Assembly: GCF_000204055.1 (NCBI RefSeq)
Contig: NW_006768799.1
Location: forward strand, 135,040 to 199,039
Direction of reading: 5' to 3'
Source: Melampsora larici-populina 98AG31
Taxonomy: Eukaryota > Basidiomycota > Pucciniomycetes > Pucciniales > Melampsoraceae
Length of the DNA: 64,000 nt
Of this stretch, positions 10,296 through 22,232 are shown piece after piece. Position 1 is the stretch's first letter; each line of letters opens with the position of its first letter. A model generated the notes under the pieces. It saw only the letters and a program-made list of their open reading frames with translations. It was not told the origin of the DNA and made no database searches. The position numbers and the translations under genes are program-made.

Positions 10296-13200
10296 ATGCA
10301 AACCAGAGGTTCAAAGAAGAAAAACCCAGATCCCGTTAACAACAACGACACCCAAGCGCCCAAGAACACTACCAATCCCGATTCCGACTCCGATAAGGAC
10401 GTTGACTTGCTACCCACAGGGCAAGAAAAGATAAATATCAAGTTAGAAGATTTAGATAACAGCTCCGTTTTAGTTTCAAGTTCAAAATATTCAGATTCAA
10501 AACCATTAGTTTCAAAAGTTTCAAATTCCGATATGTCTAAAGATCAGCCACCCCACCAAGAGGGTTATACCGGATGGAGTTTTATGCTTAAGATGCCTCA
10601 ATTAGTACAAGGCGCAGTTACTCAACTCAACGAAACTGGTTCCAACTACCTAGCTTGGAAGAGTGACTTATATGTTTTAGTTGATCACATCACAAAAATC
10701 AAAGATTATTTAGATAAAGATCGAAGCACCGTACCAGGTGATGATGTTATTGTTTTAATGATTAGAACTTCTCTTTGCTCTGAACTTAGAACGCATGTTG
10801 TTGTGAGCGAATCAGCTCACATGGTCTTTAATAAGCTCAAAGCGATGTTTCATTTCCCGAGTCGATCTACTCACCTCACCTTATGGCAAGATATTTTACA
10901 GTCTAAAGTGGATTCATTGTCTGACATCCCAGCTCATATTAACAAGATCAAATCAAAGATAGAAGAACTACAACGTACTGGCTTCTCTTTCGATAAAGAT
11001 TCTTTTCTCAGCATCGCTATGCAACTAGGTCTCCCTCCTACTTTCTCAAATGTCAATACGATTCTTGATTCTCGCTTAAGAAGTACCCCCGATAAGACGA
11101 TCACTGGTCGCGAAGCTGAAGAGGCGATTCGATCGGAGACCTATCGTCTGGCTTCCTCTGCCGCCGACCCTTTACCTAGCTTTGCAGCCCTATCCTTCAA
11201 TGAGCGGAACCATCAATACGGGACACGCTCGAAGTCTCAAGCTAGTATGCCGAGTCGTTCTGACTACCGGCGAGCCCCTCCATCACAAGGCTCAAACCAA
11301 ACTCCCCAGTCTAAGCCGAACTTCAAGATTGGCCCGAACACCCCAGCCCATCTGAGGAACTGCTTTGACTGTGGCGCGTCGGGACACTGGTCTAAAACAC
11401 CACAATGCCCTAAATCGCCAAACTACCAACCCGAGCTCTCCCAATCAACGTCTCGCGGTCCCTTCAGAGCAAACCTGGCTGATGCCTCTCAAGGATACGA
11501 ATCCTCACCTCTTCCTCACTCGATCTACAGTAGTGAAGCATCTGTCACTGAGGATTGGAATCACGGCGATGCGATCCTCGATTCGGGGGCCACTCATCAT
11601 GTCACCAACGAGGTGAGTGTTCTCATCAACTATTCCCCTCTCAGCAAGCCAATCCCACTACATGTTGCAACCGAGTCTGAAGGAAATTTTCTCACAGGAA
11701 TCGGCTCATTAATTCTCAAGAGCGACTCGGGTGCACAAGTCATTATCAAAGACGTGTACTACTGTGAACGTGCTAAAGGAACTTTGGTGTCATTGGCAGC
11801 TTTGGTGGAGGCCGGATATGTTTTTTCTGTCATCAATCATGATTTGTGTTTATCAATTGGATCTCATCTCATCACTTCGAAATACAAGAACCGTCGCTGG
11901 TTGATTCCCGTACATACCGATCCTACCGTTCCCCATAAATCACTTGAGATTTTCTCATCTTGCCGCACGCGAGCTTTCACCAGAGAAGACAGTCTTGAGG
12001 CTTTGAAGTGGCACAAGAGATTTGGCCATGTAGGGTTGAGGGTGATCAAACGACTGCTAAGTAAGGAAATGGCAACAGGACTTCCCGAGCACATATTGGA
12101 CGCCCCTTTCCAATGCTCTGACTGTTTACTTAGCAAGAGTGTTAGACATCAAACGCTGGGTCCGTCGGGAAGAAAACGGCCCCAAGCGCTTGAACTTATA
12201 GTTTCTGACATCTCAGGCCCTCATGATGATGAGTTTTTTGGTTATAAGTATATGATAACTTTCAGAGACGTAGCTACCACTTTTACGGAGGTCACGATAA
12301 TGAAGTCAAGAGATCAAGCCCCTGATGCTTTCAAAGAATTCGTGATCAAGATGGAACGCCAAACTTCATTGAAGGTCAAGACACTACGAACCGATGGTGC
12401 CGGCGAATTTACCTCAGCTACGTTCCTCAATTGGTTGAAGTCTCAAGGTATTACGAAAGACAAGACTTTACCGTACGAACACAATCAAAACGGCTGTGCT
12501 GAACGATCGATCCGAACAGTGTCCGATATGGGACGAACGATGCTGATTTCCTCTAAACTCCCAAAGTACTTCTGGCCTTTTGCATACACCAACGCAGGAT
12601 ACCTCCACAACTGCTTACCTAATGTCAACACCGGCAACAAAACTCCTTGCGAACTACTGTTCGGCCAAAAACCGCATCTCGAAGGCTTACGCAACTTTGG
12701 CGAAGAAGCTTACGTTCATATACCTTCTGAACGACGAGGAAAGCTAGAACCACGGGCTCAGAAGTGTACTTTCATTGGTTATATCCCAGGAAGTAAAGGC
12801 TGGAGATTTTTTAATTTTGAGACTAAGAAGATAGTAGAATCATCAATGGTGGTTTTTACTGAAGATAAAGAACCCGTCTTAGGAGAATCAAATGACCAAC
12901 AAAAATCTAAGGGTGATCTTCAACACATTCTCAATGCCTTACAACTCGGAAACTTCGATGCTGAAGAGGCAGTTATGCAACAGGATGCGCTCGTGGCTTT
13001 AGTAGAACGCACGATTCAGGAGGGTGATCCAACTATTCCGAAGACGTATAAAGAAGCAATGAACAGACCTGATGCTCATAAGTGGAGGGAAGCGTGTGAG
13101 AAGGAAATGAATCAATTTAGAGAGATGGAGGTGTGGGAGGTTTGTGAGCTGCCTGAAGGCCGAAGGGTAACTGACGCGAAGTGGGTTTTTGACATCAAGA

Positions 13201-14561
13201 GAGACGGCACGTACAAAGCCAGGTATGTGGCTCGCGGTTTCTCTCAAATCCCTGGAGTCGACTACACCGAGACTTTTGCACCAACTGCGACTTTTGCGGC
13301 ATTAAGGATGATTGTGACAATTGCGGCAATGATGGCGTGGCCTGCGTTGGGATTCGACGTCACCGCTGCATTTCTTCATAGCGGGTTAGAAGAAGATATT
13401 TGGGTTAGGCAGCCGGCTGGTTTCTCTTATGGATCTATAAGAGCAGTCATGAAGTGTCTCAAAGCCCTTTATGGGACTAAGCAGGGAATGCGATGCTGGT
13501 GGAAATTCATATCTGACAAGCTTGAGCGGATGGGTTTCAAACCGAGTCAGTTCGACGGTAGCTTTTACATCTTGAGAAGAGGGAAGGATACTTGCTTGAT
13601 CTGGTTACATGTAGATGACGGTGCTGTTACTGGAAGTAGTTTAGAGTTATTGAAGGAGATTGAAAACTTACTCAAGAAAGAGATCAAGATCAAGTGGGAA
13701 AACAGCTTAGATTCAATTGTAGGGGTGGATATAAATCGAACATCACTTGGAAGCTTTGAAATGTCTCAACCTAAATTAGCTCGACGAATCATAGCCGACA
13801 ACGCCGACCTACTGTCTGTTCTAAGCGCTGAGAACCCACTCAGTGTGTCAACTCGTCTAGAAACCAATTTGACTGCTCCTCCGGTCGACGGGGGGAGATA
13901 TCTTTCTATTATTGGGTCGCTTAGTTATTTAGCAGTGGGTACTAGACCTGATCTGTCTTACTCAGTTAATTACCTAGCCCGATACGCAAAAACTCCTCAA
14001 GATGATCATTGGAGCGCATTGAAACACTTATTGAGATATCTACGCAAGACGCAAGACATGGGAATTTTAGTCGAACCAAAGAAGAGTCAGTACTCGGCAC
14101 CAATGGAGACTTTTGTGGATGCAAACTGGGGTGGGGAATTCGCACGATCATCTTATGGGCATGTTACAAGGTTGTTTGGGGTACCGGTAGCTTGGGTGGC
14201 AAGGAGGCAGGCGTGTGTGGCTACATCAACGTGCCATGCAGAGTTTATGGCGATTGGAGCGGCATGTAGAGATTCTGTTTGGTTACATTCTTTAGCGACG
14301 GATATGTTACCTGATTTAGAACCACCATTACTTCTGTGCGACAACTCCTCATCAGTGCATGTATCAAAAGACAACGCAGCAAATAAGAGAACACGACATG
14401 CAGAGAGGGAGTACTATTACATTAACGAACAACTTCATAAGAAGAAAGTCAATATCAAATGGATTCCAGCACAACAACAAGTAGCAGACATTTTTACAAA
14501 GTCACTGGGACCAACTAAGCATAAAGAAGCAGTTAAGATGCTGGGTATGAGTGGTAGCTGA
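10296..14561 (+). CDS. Copia Gag-Pol polyprotein (gag, protease, integrase, reverse transcriptase, RNase H)
   Basis: A single ORF of 1421 codons, full length for Ty1/copia. The order is gag-type region (about 1-350), zinc knuckle near 356 (CFDCGASGHWSK, Cys-x2-Cys-x4-His), and aspartic protease near 428 (ILDSGATHHVT). Integrase follows, with an HKRFGHVG zinc-binding start and a core holding SDISGP (about 638), DGAGEF (about 699) and NGCAERS (about 733), which together supply the DDE residues. Reverse transcriptase (about 900-1150) has TDAKWVFDIK, KARYVARGFSQ and the catalytic LHVDDG at about 1104. RNase H ends with CDNSSSVHVSKD and VADIFTKSLG. The order protease-integrase-RT-RNase H is diagnostic of copia. 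The zinc knuckle has a longer final spacing (His-x6-Cys) than usual, and the RT box reads HVDD instead of YVDD; both look tolerable. No internal stop or frameshift. Confidence 0.97.
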   Translation: MQTRGSKKKNPDPVNNNDTQAPKNTTNPDSDSDKDVDLLPTGQEKINIKLEDLDNSSVLVSSSKYSDSKPLVSKVSNSDMSKDQPPHQEGYTGWSFMLKMPQLVQGAVTQLNETGSNYLAWKSDLYVLVDHITKIKDYLDKDRSTVPGDDVIVLMIRTSLCSELRTHVVVSESAHMVFNKLKAMFHFPSRSTHLTLWQDILQSKVDSLSDIPAHINKIKSKIEELQRTGFSFDKDSFLSIAMQLGLPPTFSNVNTILDSRLRSTPDKTITGREAEEAIRSETYRLASSAADPLPSFAALSFNERNHQYGTRSKSQASMPSRSDYRRAPPSQGSNQTPQSKPNFKIGPNTPAHLRNCFDCGASGHWSKTPQCPKSPNYQPELSQSTSRGPFRANLADASQGYESSPLPHSIYSSEASVTEDWNHGDAILDSGATHHVTNEVSVLINYSPLSKPIPLHVATESEGNFLTGIGSLILKSDSGAQVIIKDVYYCERAKGTLVSLAALVEAGYVFSVINHDLCLSIGSHLITSKYKNRRWLIPVHTDPTVPHKSLEIFSSCRTRAFTREDSLEALKWHKRFGHVGLRVIKRLLSKEMATGLPEHILDAPFQCSDCLLSKSVRHQTLGPSGRKRPQALELIVSDISGPHDDEFFGYKYMITFRDVATTFTEVTIMKSRDQAPDAFKEFVIKMERQTSLKVKTLRTDGAGEFTSATFLNWLKSQGITKDKTLPYEHNQNGCAERSIRTVSDMGRTMLISSKLPKYFWPFAYTNAGYLHNCLPNVNTGNKTPCELLFGQKPHLEGLRNFGEEAYVHIPSERRGKLEPRAQKCTFIGYIPGSKGWRFFNFETKKIVESSMVVFTEDKEPVLGESNDQQKSKGDLQHILNALQLGNFDAEEAVMQQDALVALVERTIQEGDPTIPKTYKEAMNRPDAHKWREACEKEMNQFREMEVWEVCELPEGRRVTDAKWVFDIKRDGTYKARYVARGFSQIPGVDYTETFAPTATFAALRMIVTIAAMMAWPALGFDVTAAFLHSGLEEDIWVRQPAGFSYGSIRAVMKCLKALYGTKQGMRCWWKFISDKLERMGFKPSQFDGSFYILRRGKDTCLIWLHVDDGAVTGSSLELLKEIENLLKKEIKIKWENSLDSIVGVDINRTSLGSFEMSQPKLARRIIADNADLLSVLSAENPLSVSTRLETNLTAPPVDGGRYLSIIGSLSYLAVGTRPDLSYSVNYLARYAKTPQDDHWSALKHLLRYLRKTQDMGILVEPKKSQYSAPMETFVDANWGGEFARSSYGHVTRLFGVPVAWVARRQACVATSTCHAEFMAIGAACRDSVWLHSLATDMLPDLEPPLLLCDNSSSVHVSKDNAANKRTRHAEREYYYINEQLHKKKVNIKWIPAQQQVADIFTKSLGPTKHKEAVKMLGMSGS

Positions 14562-14669
14562 ACTATTTCTTTCAATTTTTAAAGATTACTATTTCAATTT
14601 TTTCTCAACAATTATTTTTTCATTTTTTGTTTTTGTGATCGGTGATTTTCGTCTAGTCCTGGGGGGGAG

Positions 14670-14772
14670 TGTTGAGTTATATACGTGTGTTACATGACTA
14701 GACTTAAATATGTGTGTAGAGAGTTATGCTTGTAGTGTGATTAGGTTAGATTATCTTTTATAGTCTCGCTCC
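14670..14772 (+). repeat. 3' LTR of the copia element, first 103 bp only
   Basis: Begins TGTTGAG directly after the polypurine tract and is nearly identical to 9926-10028. It is cut by the assembly gap. Confidence 0.9.
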
Positions 14773-15687
14773 NNNNNNNNNNNNNNNNNNNNNNNNNNNN
14801 NNNNNNNNNNNNNNNNNNNNNNNNNNNNNNNNNNNNNNNNNNNNNNNNNNNNNNNNNNNNNNNNNNNNNNNNNNNNNNNNNNNNNNNNNNNNNNNNNNNN
14901 NNNNNNNNNNNNNNNNNNNNNNNNNNNNNNNNNNNNNNNNNNNNNNNNNNNNNNNNNNNNNNNNNNNNNNNNNNNNNNNNNNNNNNNNNNNNNNNNNNNN
15001 NNNNNNNNNNNNNNNNNNNNNNNNNNNNNNNNNNNNNNNNNNNNNNNNNNNNNNNNNNNNNNNNNNNNNNNNNNNNNNNNNNNNNNNNNNNNNNNNNNNN
15101 NNNNNNNNNNNNNNNNNNNNNNNNNNNNNNNNNNNNNNNNNNNNNNNNNNNNNNNNNNNNNNNNNNNNNNNNNNNNNNNNNNNNNNNNNNNNNNNNNNNN
15201 NNNNNNNNNNNNNNNNNNNNNNNNNNNNNNNNNNNNNNNNNNNNNNNNNNNNNNNNNNNNNNNNNNNNNNNNNNNNNNNNNNNNNNNNNNNNNNNNNNNN
15301 NNNNNNNNNNNNNNNNNNNNNNNNNNNNNNNNNNNNNNNNNNNNNNNNNNNNNNNNNNNNNNNNNNNNNNNNNNNNNNNNNNNNNNNNNNNNNNNNNNNN
15401 NNNNNNNNNNNNNNNNNNNNNNNNNNNNNNNNNNNNNNNNNNNNNNNNNNNNNNNNNNNNNNNNNNNNNNNNNNNNNNNNNNNNNNNNNNNNNNNNNNNN
15501 NNNNNNNNNNNNNNNNNNNNNNNNNNNNNNNNNNNNNNNNNNNNNNNNNNNNNNNNNNNNNNNNNNNNNNNNNNNNNNNNNNNNNNNNNNNNNNNNNNNN
15601 NNNNNNNNNNNNNNNNNNNNNNNNNNNNNNNNNNNNNNNNNNNNNNNNNNNNNNNNNNNNNNNNNNNNNNNNNNNNNNNNNNNNNNN
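14773..15687. other. Assembly gap (run of N)
   Basis: 915 unknown bases. The gap starts inside the copia 3' LTR, so it hides the LTR remainder, the right target duplication and any further repeat copy; collapse of near-identical LTR sequence is the likely cause. Confidence 0.99.
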
Positions 15688-15807
15688 TCCTGGAATCACA
15701 GTCAAAAGAGATTGAATGTCAGTCGAATTCATGATGAAATATATAAAGAAGGGTATAAAGCACATACCTGGCATACAACAGAAACATCCTTGGAAAGCCA
15801 CAGAGCC

Positions 15808-16436
15808 TCAGGCGATACGGACAAAGGTGGTTGGGTCGATGACCATCTGTGAAAAAATTGTAACCATGTTAGCCGATTGATTAAAGAATGAAAGGAAAAG
15901 TAAAAGGAGGAAAAGAAAAGGAGGAAAAGACATACATAGGTTGTGTAGTAAACATGATCAACTTCCTCTGGGATCTCGATCAACTCGAATGGTTTGGGGG
16001 CTTCTCGTACGCGTGGGTTGTATTCAGTTTGGAGAAAGTAAGGGTCTTGTTGAGCAAGAGGAGGAGGAAGATTCTTCATAGGAGGTTCAGTAGGAGGAGT
16101 GATGTTAATCAAAGGAGCCCATAAACAAGCGATTGGAGGAGAAATGGAAGGATAAAATCTATGTAGAGGAATTTCCAGAGGCTCGGACTGAGAGCGACGA
16201 GCGGAAAACCAGGAAAAGAGTTTTAAAAAACCATAATAGAAGAGGTAAAGAATAGGAAGGGAGACGGCTGAAAAGATGAGGTCCTCTAAGAAAACAGTGA
16301 AAAACGTTGGCTCAAAAAGAACTTGACGTCCAAAGTTGACCAAGACGAGATGAAGGATGAAGACCACAGTAAAATAAAATGGGAAAACGTAGAGGATTTC
16401 GCTAAAGTTGATTTTTTGGTAGAGGGTGAAAGTCAT
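15808..16436 (-). CDS. Small two-helix membrane protein of unknown function
   Basis: Exon 1 is 16436-15936 and exon 2 is 15846-15808, joined across an 89-bp GT-AG intron in phase 0. The product has 179 residues, ending MVIDPTTFVRIA. There are two hydrophobic segments near the N-terminus (about 10-35, ILYVFPFYFTVVFILHLVLV, and about 50-75, FSAVSLPILYLFYYGFLKLF). A Pro-rich soluble tail of roughly 100 residues follows. Other splice choices after TTY were tested by eye; this one gives a natural stop shortly after the junction, but the C-terminus is less certain than the rest. I do not recognise the family. Confidence 0.6.
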
Positions 16437-19400
16437 ATTGAGAATGAGAAGAGGTAATTAAGCTTGAAGTGAAGTGAAGGGATCTGGATCAGAATGTGGT
16501 GGTAAGGATGAAGAAACGAAATTCGAGCCGCCGGAAGGCGAGATTTATATTCTTCTGCGGCTGATTCGAAGCTGATCAGGTAAAAAGCACGTGACTCGTA
16601 TCCCTTTATGAAACGCTAAACAAAATGTACAAAAAACCAAATATATTTTTGGTGATCAGCTCAAGCTGAACATTTACGTTTAATGCAAAAAACAGGGGAT
16701 TAAATACCTCAAAATGAAATTGATTTTAATGCTCAGCTCAAAAACATGCCCTTCATCTTTCTCAAACTCTATACGCTAGAGTAAGAAAGTCACAAGCCAA
16801 TTCAAATTCACAAACACAGGGATACATTTCAATGTGCCTATTAAGACTCAATACAGAGAAAAGCAACCGATACTCAATCTTTTAGCTTCCCAAATTCTGA
16901 GTACTCTCCGTCTTCGACTTCGAAGTCAAGATCTGTGTTCAGATTGCTTCAATCCACTCTAGTCACGGTTTTTAGAATACCTGATCCTCTAGATTGAAGA
17001 CGTGAAGACCCCGCTCGATTCACAAGTGCATGAGCAGCGAGATGATATCCTATCAAGTTTTAACTTGAATCCGCTGAATCAAGGGCATCTTAAAGAACCT
17101 CGACAGCATTCGAAAGATTCGTCGTACTTTCTTCTAACTATAACCTGATCATCCGTGATTAATTTCGCATTCTTTTATAAATAGACAGGAATTAAAATAA
17201 TTCTCTCTTGCACAAGATCCAGATCAAATTCAACTTTTGAACATTATGATCCATTTACCTGTCGGTAAGTAAAATCATTCCATTTTAGTTTGTAGACGTC
17301 TACGACACGTTTGTCATAGCTAGACTGCTGAACATGATGTCCCCACTCTTTTCAAGAGTCAAAGATTGAAATCAAAGCGACCATATCAATGTGATTCTTT
17401 CAATCACAAATTCATCAAGATCAAATCACGGTAGATGAGAGGGTCTAGTTTGTGTAGAAGAAAGTCTCTAGAAGATGACCGATGTATCGTCTCACGGTGT
17501 TCATCAATCCATTCAAGATGATCCCTAATCCTAGATTTGCAATAGGAGAAAGCCTTTTGTTGACTTGCCTCGCATTCAAGCTACAGCTTTCCCCCAATAT
17601 GAAGTTGAGAGCTTCCTTTGCAAGCTTACCTTCCAATTAACTCGTGCTGAATGAGACGATAATCGAGTTGTGAAAGAAGATTGATCAAGTTCATTGGATA
17701 TTGATTATTCTTCAGCACTTTGATTACTAAGTCTGCATTTTGATCATTCCTTGATAAGATCTAAAATTTATTGTTCTAAACAACATTCCCTCGTCTATCA
17801 GTATGGCTGATTAACACTTTGGATACTTTCCTTCGTCGTATGAACTTTTCATATGCAGTCTCCTTCAACGAAACTTGATTGGATATCTTCTGCATTTCCT
17901 ATCTCTATACATAGAGCCTTGTGATATTCTTGGTGTTAGTGACTTTGATTATAGGACTTTCCAAAGTATCCTTTCAAGATTTACATAACGATATTTAGCC
18001 ATAGGTGTTATTAATTCCCATGGCTTTGAACAATTTATCTCTACTCGTATAGATGCAATCTTCTTCCTCTGGTGTTGTAAAATCAATAGAAAAAGTATCA
18101 TCGGCTCATACTTGTTTCCTTGATATAACAAGATTAAGGTCTTCGATCGCGAGTCTTCTCTTTAAGACAAGTAGGACACTAAAGCTCAGCATGAAAATGG
18201 ACCACAAGTTTTCCATCTTCCTTTTAATCGATTTGTGCTAGATGTGTTATAGCGAAGAGTAACTCCAAATTATCATTAGAGTTCAAGATTTGTTGTTTTC
18301 GATCAAAACATTATTTCATTATCATTTGATACATAGCGATATATATACACTCTAGTAGGCGTGCTCCCATCCATAACGTAATTCTTAGAGAGACGATCAA
18401 TTGCACATGGCCCATCCATCTCAGTGATTTGTTTATAGAAAAAATATCAGATGGCTGATTCATTCTCTGAGCTCCAAACATGCATCCAGCTTTGCAGTGC
18501 ATGCCTCCTCTACCGTCAAATGACCCATTTTTGTTCCCCAGAAGTATGAAAAAGGTCATATATAGCTGGGCGATGTAGAACCACTTGTTCTCCTTTTTCC
18601 CAAATGTTCAGCATGTATGAAAAAGTGATGCATAGAAAGCGAGCGCCCCAGAGGCTTGAGAGACCTTTATGTTGAACAACACTTACACTACATACAGTGT
18701 CTAATGATCACATGACGAGTGAAGAGGTAGCATGGTACGCAGCGATTAGAAGAGAATCCTCAACAGGTATTGTGTCTCTGTTGGTATGGTTTGGATGTAC
18801 ATTAGTAGAAGATAATGCTTTGCAAATTGTAGGCAGGCATGAACTTGGCTTTGGTTCATTTTGAAGGCTAGCTAAGCTGCATGGTTCCTCATTAAAGGAC
18901 GTTTAGAATGTGAGTGGTTGATCCAAGGAGCATGTTGTAGGAGTTGAAGATTGATACCCTGTTCAACAGTGACTTCTGCTTTCTTTGGGAATAGTACTCC
19001 GTAGTCAATTGAAACTTGAAGATGAAGTGGTTGTACCAGTAAACAAGTGTTGATGTTGGTGTTGAAGCTTGATGAAGTTCAAATTGTTTTTTGTTTTTTC
19101 TAAATCAAAAATCCAAAACCTCCACGTCGACTATCATCAACTTCATCCGGATTCCGAACTCAGCCGCATCGCACTCATCGTGGAGAAACAAATGCCGATA
19201 TTTCGATCATCATATACAATCTCACAATCATTCAATCGAACTTGCATCGCTAGTCTATTGTACGGTCTCAATCGATAACGATCAAATCACTTCAGGTGGA
19301 AAGCGGAACCAATAAAATCTGGTTAATTCGATTAAAACTTAAAACCAACGCTCACATCACAAGAATATGATTCAACTTCTTGTTCCGATTGAATATATAT

Positions 19401-19820
19401 TGACAAACCAAACAATGAAATATAGAGTCAGATCCATATAAACGGAGCCCAAGGCTTGAAGATTACTGCATACCCCATTGAGGATGTGGACCAACCAGGC
19501 CGATGGGATGCGCAATGAACATCATCCTGCTGTCCCTCGAAGTTTGCTTGAAAATTGTAACAAACTGTTTGGATAAACGATTCGAGGTCTCGTTCATCTA
19601 ATCAAAGTGATATGAGGGATTCGTGGCCAATTCTGATCGATGATCATATCATCATTAGACTCATCAGTTGAATAAACATTTGATAGTCCATCTTCACTTT
19701 AGACTGTCCAGTTATGCATGTATTTGGAATTTATGTGTTCAAAAAAGTTATCAATCTGTTTTGTTTTTTCAACTTTCATCATCATTCAAATCAAACATCA
19801 ATCTCACAAAAACAATCAAC
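16437..19820. other. Long gene-poor stretch, possibly degenerate transposon sequence
   Basis: No convincing gene. Several short ORFs on both strands (for example 17445-17636 and 18311-18559 on the minus strand) have no recognisable motif. The left end of the second PIF/Harbinger element should fall in the right part, but no match to its right terminal GAGCATCCAC motif was found here. Confidence 0.4.
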
Positions 19821-20843
19821 ATGGATCCCTCGATTCAAACTATCAACCCAAACAACAACGAAAACGATCAAAATGAAAAGAATAAAAACTCAAAAGAAAG
19901 AAAAAACAACAAGTCTACCAACTGGTCTACTGCGGAAGAAGTCACGCTAGCCGAGGCTTTCCTCCACGTCAGCCAGCAACCTGAGGTTGGCACCAATCAG
20001 ACTGGCGAGGAGTTTACACAAAAACTCACCGATCGTTTCAATGACACCTCCCCTTCCGAATACCGAGATTTTAATTCGGTCAAGATCAAGTAAGTACTTT
20101 TTGTTGATAAACTCAATCCTTTCATGATTCCAGTCAATTGACCTGTTTTCATTTATCTATTGTTTTGTAGGTGGGCCTCTTTGAAAACCGCTACGATCAA
20201 GTTTTCCAGCATCATGACTCAGATCGAAAATAATCCTCCGAGTGGTACTGTGCAGACCGACTGGCCTGAACTTGCCATCAAGATGTTTGACAAGACCAGC
20301 ACCCGAGGTCGCTTCAAATCTCTCGCAGCGTGGAGAGTACTTGCCACCTGTCCAAAGTGGCTTACTCCACGTCCTCCACCGGGTCCTCTAGCGATGTCGA
20401 TTGCCGGTAACGTCCCCTCCAGTGACTCGGCCCTTGATTCAGGTGCCATTACTCCTCGCGCCGCTACACCTCCTCGCCCTGACGGATCAAAGAAGACCAA
20501 ACGCAAACGAATTCAGGATGCAAAGGATGCAAAGGCTGCAGAAATTGAATTAGCACGTGAGGAGCATATAATTCGGGCCAATGAATTAGCTGAACGTCGA
20601 GTGAGAGCTATTGAAGAGGGAAATGAGCTCACCAAGAAAATGGCTCAAGTCGATGCTGAAGCCAAAGCAAGCCTGATTCAAGTCAACGAACTCAAGGTCT
20701 TAATGACCCCAGAAGACGAAAATATGACACCTCTTGCCAAAGAGGTACTTATATTGATGCAGAACCAATTGAAGGAGAAATATTCAAACCGTACTCCATC
20801 AACTTCTTCCACTTCAGCTTCTGCAACTCAAAACGATTTATGA
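19821..20843 (+). CDS. NAM/SANT-like accessory protein of PIF/Harbinger element 2
   Basis: Exons 19821-20089 and 20171-20843 join across an 81-bp intron that completes a Lys codon; the product has 313 residues with no internal stop. The N-terminal Asn/Lys-rich stretch is followed by a Trp-centred SANT-like domain (about 33-150: NWSTAEEVTLAEAFLHVSQ, then KWASLKTATIKFSSIM). A Pro-rich linker with a basic KKTKRKR motif (likely nuclear localisation) and a charged coiled coil (about 230-300) complete it. This is the layout of plant and fungal PIF/Harbinger accessory proteins. The convergent transposase downstream is broken, so this copy may supply only the partner protein in trans. Confidence 0.8.
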
Positions 20844-21881
20844 ATTTCATTTCAAAGCAACAGATTATAAAAAAATCACCAAATCGATATATGTTTTTTT
20901 TATCAAAATTTATCTCATATTTCTGATGTTTTTTCAAATAAACAAAGTCTCCAAGAGGTTGTGCTTTTTTTGTTTTACACTTTCTATCATTCCTAAAAAT
21001 GTTATCAAACTCAATTGTTATGATCTTTAATTTGTCATCATACCAATTGTTTTTTTATCATTTCATTTCTGATAGTTTGTATACAAGCTTTTTGACAGAA
21101 ATTGAAGTAGTCTCTACGTGTTTCCTACACCTTGTCGTGCCACCCCTTGTGCCACCCAATTGTGCATCTTCAGATCGTTCATCAGACGACGATGCAAAGT
21201 GGCATCTCGTAAATCGATGTAGTTTGACATCAATGCCTCAGCAGTGGCCCATAAGGCGGGATTACGATGACTAGGAACAATCTCCGTGTCCGTTGGGAAG
21301 TCCTCAATGTCCGGATCTACAACGTAACAGTCTTCCACATTGATGTTATGAAGCACTATTCATGCATACATAATTCTACGTATATCATGTAACTTCCAAA
21401 GCCTGCACGGTCGAGCAATGATGTGCCATGCCGCTTGGATGCCACCAAAGGCTCGCTCGATATCCTTTCGAGCAGATTCTTGTGCTGTGGCGTAAGTCAC
21501 TGAGGCAGCGTCTTGTGGGCTATTGATCGTCTTGATCAAGACAGGCCACGCCAGGTAGATTCCATTGGCGAGGTAATAACCACGTTCATACTGATTTCCG
21601 TTGACCTCGAAGTTCATCCTTTCATTGGTACCTATTTGTATATTGGTCAGTTTTTTTAAAAACACTTGTTCTTCAAATAATAACTTACCTCTTAGAAAAT
21701 CATTAAAGAGAGGAGATTGATTCAAAACATTGATATCATTCAAAGATCCAGGCACACCAAAGAATGCATGCCATATGCGTGTACTCTTGGATGCAACAGC
21801 TTCTAAGACAATAGTAGCTTTTCGTTCTTTGCCTTGAAAGTGTCCTGCCCAACCGGAAGGACAATTTTTCCATACCCAATG

Positions 21882-22092
21882 TGTTGGAGTGTATGTTGTT
21901 ATGTGCTCACGTAACTGTACCGGTACAACTTTATATAGGGGTTTTAGTCCGCTATGTTGATACTAGGAGCCATACCTGCCTCCCCACATGATTGGCATAC
22001 AGCGTCTATAGCTCAATGGTCAGAGCACTCATCTGGATTAAGAGGGTTGTGGGTTCGAGTCCTACTAGACACATCATTTTATTATTCTAACA
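21882..22092. repeat. Left LTR of the TRIM
   Basis: 211 bp, TG...CA termini. Contains the motif GTACCGGTAC, a TATATAGGGG box-like segment around 21932, and the tRNA-like sequence at its 3' end, followed by TTTT. Confidence 0.92.
22002..22073 (+). ncRNA. tRNA-like sequence in the left TRIM LTR (pol III A and B boxes)
   Basis: 72 nt that fold as a tRNA cloverleaf: acceptor GCGTCTA/TAGACAC (one mismatch), D stem GCTC/GAGC, anticodon stem CTCAT/AAGAG (one mismatch), T arm GTGGG-TTCGAGT-CCTAC. The A box TAGCTCAATGG and B box GGTTCGAGTCC both match the pol III consensus perfectly, and TTTT follows four bases downstream. The loop CTGGATT would give anticodon GGA (Ser), but the long variable arm of Ser tRNAs is absent and the anticodon stem is imperfect. 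It is therefore not a working host tRNA gene but a tRNA-derived or tRNA-mimicking pol III promoter unit. Confidence 0.8.
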
Positions 22093-22232
22093 GGTTATGA
22101 GCCCAGATGCCTAGCGTATGCGCTTTCCTTAGGAACATATGAATATGATGTAAAGCTGATGTCATATAAACTTACTTGTCATAAGTCTATCCGTTAAAGT
22201 GATTAACCCTTACAGTACGCAGCAAGGGGGTG

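Larger units (their letters stand above)
9926..14772 (+). mobile_element. Ty1/copia LTR retrotransposon, near complete, 3' LTR cut by assembly gap
   Basis: The element starts with TGTTGAG and its 5' LTR ends with TTAACA. A primer-binding site begins GGTTTTGAGTCCC. One uninterrupted gag-pol ORF (10296-14561) follows, then a polypurine tract of seven G (14661-14669), then the first 103 bases of the 3' LTR, which match the 5' LTR except for AAAATA versus TAAATA near 14707. The rest of the 3' LTR lies in the run of N. An intact ORF and nearly identical LTR starts indicate a young, possibly active copy. Confidence 0.92.

Noticed and set aside
14758..15801. A 347-codon minus-strand open frame across the N run
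   Set aside because: It exists only because unknown bases contain no stops; nearly all its residues are undetermined.
17445..18560. Possible decayed copia or other transposon coding region
   Set aside because: Short minus-strand frames show no recognisable integrase, RT or transposase motif; left as unexplained sequence.
22002..22073. Functional host tRNA-Ser(GGA) gene
   Set aside because: The loop would read GGA, but the long variable arm of Ser tRNAs is missing, the acceptor and anticodon stems each have a mismatch, and the sequence is duplicated exactly as part of both LTRs.
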